Assembly: GCF_002218065.1 (NCBI RefSeq)
Contig: NZ_BDUB01000001.1
Coordinates: 1,313,567 to 1,377,566, forward strand
Length of the DNA: 64,000 bases
Direction of reading: 5' to 3'
Source of the DNA: Nodularia sp. NIES-3585
GTDB taxonomy: Bacteria > Cyanobacteriota > Cyanobacteriia > Cyanobacteriales > Nostocaceae
The position numbers and the translations under genes were made by a program. Each line of letters begins with the position of its first letter. Position 1 is the first letter of the stretch. Positions 54,799 through 61,861 of this stretch are shown one piece after another. The notes beneath the pieces were generated by a model, which saw nothing but the letters and a program-made list of their open reading frames with translations, was not told the DNA's origin and made no database searches.

Positions 54799-55128
54799 TC
54801 TAACTAATGAAGCCAAAATGCAAAAAGCCCACAGCTTCTAGTTCCCAGATGCAAATGTTTGTTTTAAACTTATGAGAAATCAGCAATTAATATCTTATAA
54901 GCGACAATAAGAACAAAGACTTGTATTTGAAGCTCAAAGCTGTAGACCCCACCCGCAAGGCGGAAGTTAAAAGTCAAAAGTCTACCCTGAGCGAAGTCGA
55001 GGGGTCAAAAGTCAAAAATGATTTAAGATTGTTGTGCTATTTACGCCGTGCTGTACTGGGGGTGCTTTATAGCTTATGGCTTTCACAAATGCTTTAACCG
55101 AATTTGAGCAGGAGAGCGCATTAAAAAT
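54799..55128. repeat. petB-petD spacer with interspersed short repeats
   Basis: This 330-base spacer includes a patch of repetitive motifs at about 54955-55020: AAAAGTC units, CCTGAGCGAAGTCGAGGGG and a CCCGCAAGGCGG block. No gene is seen. The last 50 bases before petD (including GGAG at about 55111) are ordinary leader sequence. Confidence 0.55.
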
Positions 55129-55611
55129 ATGTCAACGCAAAAAAAACCCGATCTGAGCGATCCTCAGTTAAGAGCTAAACTCGCCAAAGGCATGGGTCAC
55201 AACTACTATGGTGAACCCGCTTGGCCCAATGACCTACTCTATGTATTTCCCATTGTAATTATGGGTTCATTCGCTTGTATTGTGGCTCTAGCTGTGCTAG
55301 ACCCCGCAATGACAGGTGAACCGGCTAATCCTTTTGCCACACCTTTGGAAATTTTACCAGAGTGGTACTTGTATCCTGTATTCCAAATGTTGCGATCGCT
55401 TCCTAACAAACTGTTAGGAGTATTAGCAATGGCCGCTGTGCCTCTGGGACTAATCCTCGTTCCTTTTATTGAGAACGTGAACAAGTTTCAAAATCCCTTC
55501 CGTCGTCCAGTGGCGACTACAGTGTTCCTAGTTGGTACACTTGTCACCCTGTGGCTAGGTATTGGTGCTGCTTTACCATTGGATAAATCCTTGACATTGG
55601 GATTATTCTAA
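55129..55611 (+). CDS. petD: Cytochrome b6f subunit IV (PetD)
   Basis: A 160-residue membrane subunit that forms, with PetB, the quinol-oxidising core of the b6f complex. Diagnostic sequence: [30 protein letters not shown] at the N-terminus and the Qo-site motif [14 protein letters not shown] (PEWY), with three hydrophobic spans, ending GLF. The ATG at 55129 is preceded by CAGGAGAG. Confidence 0.99.
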   Translation: MSTQKKPDLSDPQLRAKLAKGMGHNYYGEPAWPNDLLYVFPIVIMGSFACIVALAVLDPAMTGEPANPFATPLEILPEWYLYPVFQMLRSLPNKLLGVLAMAAVPLGLILVPFIENVNKFQNPFRRPVATTVFLVGTLVTLWLGIGAALPLDKSLTLGLF

Positions 55612-55632
55612 ACTAGGCAGCAAATAGCCTTC

Positions 55633-55783
55633 GACACCTGTAGCTTCCAGATTATTCACCAAATTTAGCAGTGCATAGCAGAACTTTACTTGCTAAAAAC
55701 TGCACCAAGCAATTACCACTGAAGTGTTCTTTGAAAGTTGCTCCTAATTTTTGGCTGATGTAATTTTGCAACCTACAGGTGTC
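55633..55783. repeat. 151-base element with perfect 11-base inverted ends after petD
   Basis: GACACCTGTAG (55633-55643) is matched by CTACAGGTGTC (55773-55783). The interior has no gene. It could be a small MITE-like element or a stabilising 3' structure of the petBD transcript. Confidence 0.6.
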
Positions 55784-55911
55784 AATCTTAGTAATCCAGG
55801 TAGAATTTTAAATTTTTAGTTTGGCAGGAAAAATATCTTCCCAAATCGAAAATTCCTAAAAAGCCACAAATACAAACATTTTTCACTAAACTTATATTCA
55901 AGTCAAGGTCA

Positions 55912-56355
55912 ATGCTTAGCATAGTGCAGCACGACCATCTGGCGGTAAAGAGCGAACTAAAACTCCTAAACCAGGTACAACAATGGTTTGAGCAATTCTG
56001 TTCAAAATATTTATCTCAATTGGGCTGGTCAGAAAGCCAACTTTATCGCCTCAATTTAGCATTAGCGGAAGGTTTTACTAACGCAGTTCGTCACGCTCAT
56101 GGTGCTTTACCACCAGAGACGACCATAGAGATTGAAGTTAGTCTGTGGATTGACAGGCTAGAGGTGAGAATTTGGGATCAAGGGAAACCCTTCAATCCCG
56201 ATGCGATCGCAGAACCACAGCCAGGTACTCTCCAAGTAGGAGGATATGGCTGGTTTCTCCTACGACGATTGGCTGACCATGTTGTTTACGAACGGAGTAC
56301 AGATGGTAAAAATTGTTTACTGATCCTTAAATATGCTAGAGAAAATTCCCAGTAG
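55912..56355 (+). CDS. RsbW/SpoIIAB-type anti-sigma-factor-like ATPase
   Basis: A 147-residue stand-alone GHKL ATPase. The N-box NLALAEGFTNAVRHAHG (near residue 52), the G1 box IWDQGKPFNPD (near residue 87) and a G2 region VGGYGWFLLRRLADHVVYER (near residue 113) are those of serine kinases such as RsbW, which act on anti-anti-sigma partners. No partner (STAS or PP2C SpoIIE-like) is adjacent. The glycosyltransferase gene starts 72 bases downstream on the same strand. Start is ATG 55912. Confidence 0.88.
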   Translation: MLSIVQHDHLAVKSELKLLNQVQQWFEQFCSKYLSQLGWSESQLYRLNLALAEGFTNAVRHAHGALPPETTIEIEVSLWIDRLEVRIWDQGKPFNPDAIAEPQPGTLQVGGYGWFLLRRLADHVVYERSTDGKNCLLILKYARENSQ

Positions 56356-56427
56356 AACGGATACAATAGTCTTGGCGTAAAATTAGATGATTTTCGTTGT
56401 TCTTCACCGTAATTGACTGGAATTTAA

Positions 56428-57591
56428 ATGCGGATTGATACAGCCGAACAAAAGCCAGATTTAGATCACAAACTTAACAAACAAGCTAACCATGTCTTCG
56501 TATTTTTAGAAATTTTTGCCCGCGAAGGTGGTATTCAATCTTATGTTAAGGATATTTTTCGTGCTTATGCGGCATTAAATACTGGCTGTAAGGCAGAAGT
56601 CTTTTTGTTGCGCGATAGTGTTGACAACTCAAATCCGTTAGAGTCAGATAGTTTAAAATTTCACTACTTTCAAGATCAGTCGCCTGACATCGGGAGGCTG
56701 AAAATGGCAGGGGCTTTGCTGAAGTTTCTTTTACAAAAACGCCCCCAGCACGTTTATTGTGGTCATATTAATCTAGCTTTACTAATTAAAACCCTGTGCC
56801 TACCGTTGGGTATTCCCTACACAGTCCTCACTTATGGCAAAGAAGTTTGGGAACCGCTGAAAAACAGTGAAAGAAAGGCTTTAGCCTCAGCAAATGCCAT
56901 TTGGACAATTAGCCGCTATAGCCGCGATCGCGCTTGTGCAGCCAATGGTCTAAATCCTGATAAAATCAAGATGCTACCTTGTGCCATTGATGGCGATCAA
57001 TTTACTCCTGGTGCTAAACAGCCAGAATTAATTGAGCAGTATGGCTTAGGTGGTACTAAAGTATTAATGACCGTGGCGCGATTGTGGTCAGGAGATATTT
57101 ACAAAGGTGTAGATGTAACGATTCGCGCCCTACCCCAAATCGCAGCAGTTTTCCCAGAAGTAAAATATTTGGTCATTGGTCGGGGCGATGACCAACCAAG
57201 ATTAGCCAAGCTAGCAGAAGATTTAGGCGTGAGCGATCGCGTGGTGTTTGCGGGTTTTGTGGCGACAGAACAGTTAATAGCCCACTATCGCCTCGCTGAT
57301 GCGTATATTATGCCCTCTCAAGAAGGCTTTGGGATTGTTTATTTAGAAGCCATGACTTGCGGTTTACCAGTGCTATCCGGTAATGACGATGGGTCGGCTG
57401 ACCCTTTGCAGGATGGTAAACTGGGATGGCGAGTCCCGCACCGCGATGTGGAAGCAGTAGCAACAGCTTGTATTGAAATTTTGCAAGGTAACGATCAGCG
57501 CTGTCATGGGGAATGGTTAAGAGAACAGGCGATCGCACTTTTTGGCATGGAAGCCTTTCAACAGCGTTTACATGAACTGCTTTTTTCCTAA
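56428..57591 (+). CDS. GT4-family (GT-B fold) glycosyltransferase
   Basis: A 387-residue GT-B enzyme. The N-terminal half has VFVFLEIFAREGGIQSYVKDIF (Gly-rich acceptor loop) and TYGKEVWEPL. The C-terminal half has VLMTVARLWSGDIYKGVDVTIRAL and the nucleotide-sugar-binding EX7E motif E-G-F-G-I-V-Y-L-E in PSQEGFGIVYLEAMTCGLPVLSG. Without membrane spans, it is a soluble or peripheral enzyme of lipid or exopolysaccharide glycosylation; the product cannot be told from the sequence. Confidence 0.9.
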   Translation: MRIDTAEQKPDLDHKLNKQANHVFVFLEIFAREGGIQSYVKDIFRAYAALNTGCKAEVFLLRDSVDNSNPLESDSLKFHYFQDQSPDIGRLKMAGALLKFLLQKRPQHVYCGHINLALLIKTLCLPLGIPYTVLTYGKEVWEPLKNSERKALASANAIWTISRYSRDRACAANGLNPDKIKMLPCAIDGDQFTPGAKQPELIEQYGLGGTKVLMTVARLWSGDIYKGVDVTIRALPQIAAVFPEVKYLVIGRGDDQPRLAKLAEDLGVSDRVVFAGFVATEQLIAHYRLADAYIMPSQEGFGIVYLEAMTCGLPVLSGNDDGSADPLQDGKLGWRVPHRDVEAVATACIEILQGNDQRCHGEWLREQAIALFGMEAFQQRLHELLFS

Positions 57592-57713
57592 GTAGTAAGC
57601 CAATAGTCCCAAGAATCAATTAATATTTCTTGACTTTTGGTAGTTGACTGTGGGCTTTTGACTCTCAATTAAACTCGCTATCCTAGAGAAAGAGCAAGAC
57701 AATAATTTAAAAA

Positions 57714-58091
57714 ATGAGCCTTAAATCTTTGCAATTGAGTCTTGAAAATCTTCGCCCTTGGCTCACTGTGTTAGCAGTTTTCTGGTTGCTAGCATCATTA
57801 GGCTTAGGGTGGTTGGTGAATTCGTTGTTAATTATCTTTGGTTTGCTTTTGGTGACACCCGTTGTCGCCTTCTTGGGGTTTCGTTGGTGGCTACAACGCA
57901 ATTTAGTGAATGATCAGTGTCCTGTCTGCAATTATGAATTTACAGGTTTAAATAACAGTCAGTTGCAGTGTCCTAGTTGTGGAGAGCAATTATCAGTAAC
58001 ACAAGGTCATTTTCAGCGCTTCACACCAGACGGGACAATTGACATTAAAGCAATTGAAGTACCAGCCAAAACACTGGAAGAGCAAAAGTGA
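57714..58091 (+). CDS. Small membrane protein with C-terminal zinc ribbon, function unknown
   Basis: A 125-residue protein with two closely spaced hydrophobic spans (LTVLAVFWLLASLGLGWLV and LLIIFGLLLVTPVVAFLGF) followed by a four-cysteine ribbon CPVCNYEF...CPSCGEQL (about residues 69-92), a typical zinc knuckle, then a polar tail. It is similar in design to the protein at 6113-6577, but the order of ribbon and spans is reversed. I know no function. Start is ATG 57714. Confidence 0.75.
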   Translation: MSLKSLQLSLENLRPWLTVLAVFWLLASLGLGWLVNSLLIIFGLLLVTPVVAFLGFRWWLQRNLVNDQCPVCNYEFTGLNNSQLQCPSCGEQLSVTQGHFQRFTPDGTIDIKAIEVPAKTLEEQK

Positions 58092-58187
58092 TCCGACTGT
58101 ATATGTATAATTGCTGAAAGCAAGGGCGGGCATCTTTGCCCTCACCCACAAGATTTATCATATTTAGATGTGTTGAATAAAATAAAA

Positions 58188-58252
58188 GTTCGTAGTCAGG
58201 GCTTTAGCCCTAGAAAAACTTGCCAAAAAGCGATAAATCGCTCACTACGAAC
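58188..58252. repeat. Small inverted-repeat element (GTTCGTAGT ends)
   Basis: GTTCGTAGT (58188-58196) pairs with ACTACGAAC (58244-58252). The interior has CAGGGCTTTAGCCCT, itself a hairpin. It is related to the elements near 8274 and 23451. Confidence 0.7.
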
Positions 58253-58289
58253 AAAATTTATTTGACATTTAATTGTGTCTAACTACTTT

Positions 58290-59150
58290 TTATAAAATAA
58301 TTCTGCTATCAATTGGTAGAGAGAAATCGCGAGACCATTCATTCCAAGAACCAAAATAATTTCTGCTATAAATACCAGCTTGTTGTAAAGCAATCATTGT
58401 ATTAGCAGCCCTGGAACCTTTAAAGCAGTAAATATACACAATGGACTGGGAAGTAATACCCACAGATTGACAAATTTCTAAGATTTCTGCTGGTGAGCGA
58501 AACATGGGGATTTGGGAGTCACAATTCATTAAACGATGCCATTCCAGCCAGACTGCATTGGGGATTCTGCCTTTGCGAGGACAAAAGTCAGGACTGTAGG
58601 GAGAAGAACTTAGCCCTTGCCATTCATTGCGATCGCGCACATCTAATTTTATAATTTTCGGGTTATCCAGTGCCTGTAACATTTCCTGTGTAGTCACCAT
58701 GATTGCCGCGTCAGGATGCGCTGTAAACACTTGGCTTTTGCGAAGATGTACTCCTCCGTAGGTGGTAGGTAATCCAGCCATTAGCCAAGCTTTATAACCC
58801 CCGTGAAGCACAGATACTTGAGTACAACCTAAATACTTCAGCACAAAAGCCGCTCTACAAGACTGCCCATAACCCTGATTTAAAGTATCTTCATAGATAA
58901 TCAACTGTTCTGCACCAGAAATTCCGGCTTTGCTTAACAGTTCAGAAAAATGCTCGGATAATTTCTTTAATCCGTCAGGTTGAGAGTTTTCTAAAAGGTA
59001 AGTAAATAATTCTCGAATATTGATAGCGCCAGGAAGATGGGATTTAACATATTCTTCTGGACTGCGGGTATCAATAATGGCAATTTGTGATGCTTTTTCT
59101 GCTAACAAAGATGTGAGTTCTTGGGGGGAAATGAGGAATTTTGTATCCAA
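58290..59150 (-). CDS. Thiosulfate/3-mercaptopyruvate sulfurtransferase (tandem rhodanese)
   Basis: A 286-residue protein with two rhodanese domains, the first structural (IDTRSPEEYVKSHLPGAINI) and the second catalytic (KLDVRDRNEWQGL...GRIPNAVWLEW). The active-site Cys242 lies in VYIYCFKGSRAANT; the loop CFKGSR resembles thiosulfate sulfurtransferases more than CGSGVT-type mercaptopyruvate enzymes. It transfers sulfane sulfur to thiophilic acceptors. No signal peptide is seen, so the protein is cytoplasmic. Start is ATG 59150. Confidence 0.9.
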   Translation of the reverse strand: MDTKFLISPQELTSLLAEKASQIAIIDTRSPEEYVKSHLPGAINIRELFTYLLENSQPDGLKKLSEHFSELLSKAGISGAEQLIIYEDTLNQGYGQSCRAAFVLKYLGCTQVSVLHGGYKAWLMAGLPTTYGGVHLRKSQVFTAHPDAAIMVTTQEMLQALDNPKIIKLDVRDRNEWQGLSSSPYSPDFCPRKGRIPNAVWLEWHRLMNCDSQIPMFRSPAEILEICQSVGITSQSIVYIYCFKGSRAANTMIALQQAGIYSRNYFGSWNEWSRDFSLPIDSRIIL

Positions 59151-59195
59151 GATTGTCTTCTCCTGTTAACGTGCCATTAAGCATTATCGCGTCCT

Positions 59196-59570
59196 GGATA
59201 TTGGCACTTTGAAGTCAACTTTACAGAAGAAGAATTATTGAATGTTTTGGAATAACCCTTTTTTTTAACGAACCGCCAACGGACTAAACCAAAAAAATTT
59301 CGCAGAGGTTTGGATTTGGGGTTGATGGTACACAGGATTCAGCCACCCAAACCGGAAATACAAGCACCGGAAACAGAAAAAATTGAACGGTTGAATGTTC
59401 TCGAAGCGCTCAGGAAATATGCTGATAACCATGTTATACTCTAAGGACGGCCAGGTTCAGGGAAATCGACCGTTTTAGAACGACTGTTGCGGGAAGAAGC
59501 GAAAAAAGCCAAAACAGATACCCAAGCTCAAATCCCCTTTTTAGTCAAACTTCGACAATATAGTTTATGA
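59196..59570 (+). pseudogene. Remnant of the N-terminal part of a NACHT NTPase gene
   Basis: One reading frame encodes FTEEELLNVLE, then after a stop (59253-59255) KKFRRGLDLGLMVHRIQPPK, APETEKIERLNVLEALRKYAD, a second stop TAA at 59442-59444, and GRPGSGKSTVLERLLREE with an intact Walker A, ending at a TGA at 59568-59570. These are the start of a common Nostoc NACHT protein family. The remainder of the NACHT domain (Walker B onward) is gone. At least two in-frame stops and a truncated 3' end make this a decayed gene. Confidence 0.8.
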
Positions 59571-59592
59571 AATTTAAAAAATAGTAAAAAAT

Positions 59593-60123
59593 ATGTTCAA
59601 AGATTTGAAGACAGCAATCGAAAATCTAATAAAAGACGTGAGAAGTGAACTGGATTTAATCAATGAGCTACAAGCTGAAGCAGGTACAGTAAGTTTAGTT
59701 AGTTTCAGATCAGTTGATTTAGACAAAAGATTAAGATCAAGGCAAAAAAATATCAAACTATTTCAGTTAAAAAGCGGTCAAATTTCCGAAGACATTAACC
59801 TGAGCATCGTTGAAAAAAACTACATTACGGCATCAGAGGGAGAAAAGCTAAATAGTTTAGATAATCAATTAAAGATGAAAATGTCACAACTTGAAAAAAG
59901 TTACGAAGAAACACAAATTTTATTAAAACAAAATCTATGGGTGGCTATTTTAGATTTATTTAAAGAAATATTAGGAGAAATTCAGCAAACATTAGTTATT
60001 ATTTCGAGTTGGGCAATTAAAGATTTAGTTCAGAGAAGAATTCCGGGTTTTCAGCAAATTTTTGCTGGATTCCGGCAATTGATAGGGATAGACAATAATC
60101 GAGCCTTACCACCTGGTCAGTAA
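59593..60123 (+). CDS. Unknown protein next to the NACHT remnant, coiled-coil rich
   Basis: A 176-residue protein of helical character. Residues 1-125 are rich in Lys, Glu, Leu and Gln with heptad spacing (LKTAIENLIKDVRSELDLINEL, NSLDNQLKMKMSQLEKSYEET). A more hydrophobic stretch follows (LWVAILDLFKEILGEIQQTLVIISSWAIKDL), then a short tail. I do not recognise a family. It begins 22 bases after the end of the NACHT remnant, so it may once have been expressed with it; the next gene has similar composition. The low GC and Lys/Asn/Ile-rich usage differ from nearby housekeeping genes and fit an accessory origin. Confidence 0.6.
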   Translation: MFKDLKTAIENLIKDVRSELDLINELQAEAGTVSLVSFRSVDLDKRLRSRQKNIKLFQLKSGQISEDINLSIVEKNYITASEGEKLNSLDNQLKMKMSQLEKSYEETQILLKQNLWVAILDLFKEILGEIQQTLVIISSWAIKDLVQRRIPGFQQIFAGFRQLIGIDNNRALPPGQ

Positions 60124-60181
60124 CATCTAATTTTCAGAGGATGATGTTTGTAAGTTTTAATTAAATCTTCAATAACTTCGT

Positions 60182-60565
60182 ATGAAGAAAAATAAAGCTT
60201 TTGATAAAGTAATTCTTGGAATACAAGAAGATTTGACCCAGTTAAAGAAAGATGTTGACTCTATGCCGATCTTTTTCAGTTTTGAAACATTATCTACATT
60301 ACCAGAAAACAATTTTTCTTTACTACAAGTTAAAAATTCATATGATACTAAAATAAAGGATTTACTAAATAGAGTAGATAAACTTAGAGCAAAAACTCAG
60401 ACTAGTCTTGATACGTATAAAATGGGAAGTATGAACAAAGAGACATACCTAGTAAATCCAGTAATTGATAATAGTCAAGACCAAGAATATTATTCTCAAT
60501 TGATAGATTTATTAGCAAGGATAAGTATTCTCAAAGAAAATTTACATAGATGTAGGTTGGGTTAA
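60182..60565 (+). CDS. Unknown protein, C-terminus truncated by a repeat element
   Basis: A 127-residue helical protein (KVILGIQEDLTQLKKDVDSMP, NSYDTKIKDLLNRVDKLRAKTQT) with composition like the preceding gene and probably co-transcribed with it. No family is recognised. The last residues (CRLG) and the TAA stop at 60563-60565 are encoded by the left arm of an inverted-repeat element starting at 60551, so the original C-terminus seems to be lost. Confidence 0.55.
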   Translation: MKKNKAFDKVILGIQEDLTQLKKDVDSMPIFFSFETLSTLPENNFSLLQVKNSYDTKIKDLLNRVDKLRAKTQTSLDTYKMGSMNKETYLVNPVIDNSQDQEYYSQLIDLLARISILKENLHRCRLG

Positions 60566-60625
60566 GCGCAGCGCAACCCAACGCTACCAATGATGTTGGG
60601 TTTCCTTACGTCAACCCAACCTACA
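60551..60625. mobile_element. Small inverted-repeat element (TGTAGGTTGGGTT ends)
   Basis: TGTAGGTTGGGTT (60551-60563) and its reverse complement (60613-60625) flank 49 bases. This sequence type is common between genes in cyanobacteria. The left arm overlaps the end of the preceding gene. Confidence 0.7.
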
Positions 60626-60737
60626 ATTTTTTGCCTCATTTTAAGCTTGACACGCCACTACAAGACTTAATTTTTTTCATAAATTAAAGCGGATTCCTAT
60701 ATGTAGTTATGCTTTAGCCCAACTACGAATTTAATTA

Positions 60738-61139
60738 TTATTCCATAAATAAACTAGAATCTACATGAAATAAATCTCCTAGCTTCCGAGATTGTTCTGT
60801 ATTTATCTTTTCTTGTCCATTGACAATATTATTAAATATATCTTCACTCCCTAAAATCGCTACTAAATCATCTTTATTTTTATCAGATTCCTCTAAAATA
60901 AATAACAACATATCTCTAGGATTATTCTGCTGGTTTGGCTGATAATATTCTTGTTCAAACTTTTCAATTAAAGTAATTAATAACTGATAAACTTCATTTT
61001 CTTCAGGAGTGCGTTCCCGGTGCATTAAATCTTCAACTATCCCTAAAGCTTGCTCATTTTCTGCTTCAGTTTTGATAAGCTTGGGAAGATAAGCTGTTAA
61101 TAATTCCTTGTATTTATCTGGATTAAAAGTAAGGGTCAT
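60738..61139 (-). CDS. HigA-type antitoxin
   Basis: A 133-residue protein of the HigA-like antitoxin family. The N-terminal region (NPDKYKELLTAYLPKLIKTEAENEQALGIVEDLM, LLITLIEKFEQEYY) leads into a C-terminal HTH domain (PRDMLLFILEESDKNKDDLVAILGSEDIFNNIVNGQEKI). It starts inside the 3' end of the toxin gene, overlapping by 17 bases, in the toxin-first order typical of higBA. It should bind and inactivate the toxin and repress the operon. Confidence 0.85.
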   Translation of the reverse strand: MTLTFNPDKYKELLTAYLPKLIKTEAENEQALGIVEDLMHRERTPEENEVYQLLITLIEKFEQEYYQPNQQNNPRDMLLFILEESDKNKDDLVAILGSEDIFNNIVNGQEKINTEQSRKLGDLFHVDSSLFME

Positions 61140-61422
61140 CTTTCCAGTTCTCCTTATCGTATTCCGCGTGAGTGAGGATATATTTAATATAAATTAACTG
61201 CCCTTCATAATCTATACTAACAATCAAGCGATATTTATTCCCCTTAATATTGAAAACAGTAAAATTACTAACGGCTTCTGCTTTAGGGAAAACCTGCTGT
61301 ACTTCAACTAATTTTGACCATCTCGCTTTAATAGCAACCTTATACCAATTGTTTAGGGCTTCTTGACAATCTGCATGGTTTTCTACATATTCTCTTAAGA
61401 TTTTAAAACTAATAACGTGCAT
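61123..61422 (-). CDS. HigB-type mRNA interferase toxin
   Basis: A 99-residue RelE-superfamily toxin of the HigB subtype: MHVISFKILREYVENHADCQEALNNWYK at the front, WSKLVEVQQVFPKAEAV, then FNIKGNKYRLIVSIDYEGQLIYIKYILTHAEYDKENW, which holds the basic and histidine residues used for ribosome-dependent mRNA cleavage. ATG 61422 is chosen over an in-frame TTG at 61437. It overlaps the antitoxin gene by 17 bases. Confidence 0.88.
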   Translation of the reverse strand: MHVISFKILREYVENHADCQEALNNWYKVAIKARWSKLVEVQQVFPKAEAVSNFTVFNIKGNKYRLIVSIDYEGQLIYIKYILTHAEYDKENWKDDPYF

Positions 61423-61552
61423 TTTCTCTGATAACAAGATTAGCTAACAAATAAAATAAGCTCTTATTCAGCGGCTCTAGCCCTTTTTGATTCGTGTGTG
61501 TAGGGTTTCTGATAGGAGATAGAGACGCTACGCGAACACTACAAGCCTTATG

Positions 61553-61861
61553 TTATTTTGGTAAACCATGCACTTGCAGCAAATCTAATTCCTGGGCGAA
61601 AATCTCATCAATTGGCAACATTTGCCCGTCAGTAGTCATGAATTTATGGTCTTTTGTGGCGCGAATAGTTGAACCATCTTCTAAAGTATATTCAAATACT
61701 TCTTGTAGCCCGCGATTGTGCCACTGTGCAATGGGTTGAGTGTAAACATTACCATTATTATCAACGCTGTATACACTACACTCAATCGCTTTTTCGACAA
61801 TTTTCCCAATGGGAATATAGCCATATTCTACTGTTAAAATCTCTGTATCATAGCTTAAACA
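61553..61861 (-). other. Split-intein N fragment (DnaE intein N half)
   Basis: Encodes 102 residues. Block A starts [14 protein letters not shown] with the nucleophile Cys1, and block B ATKDHKF holds Thr69 and His72. Lys70, Met75 and Met81, reported as accelerator residues in fast DnaE inteins, are all present. Position 59 is Thr where the well-studied N. punctiforme intein has Cys (from memory). Confidence 0.95.

Noticed and set aside
58100-58140. GGGC/GCCC hairpin as a terminator after the zinc-ribbon gene
   Set aside because: The stem is short and not followed by a T tract.
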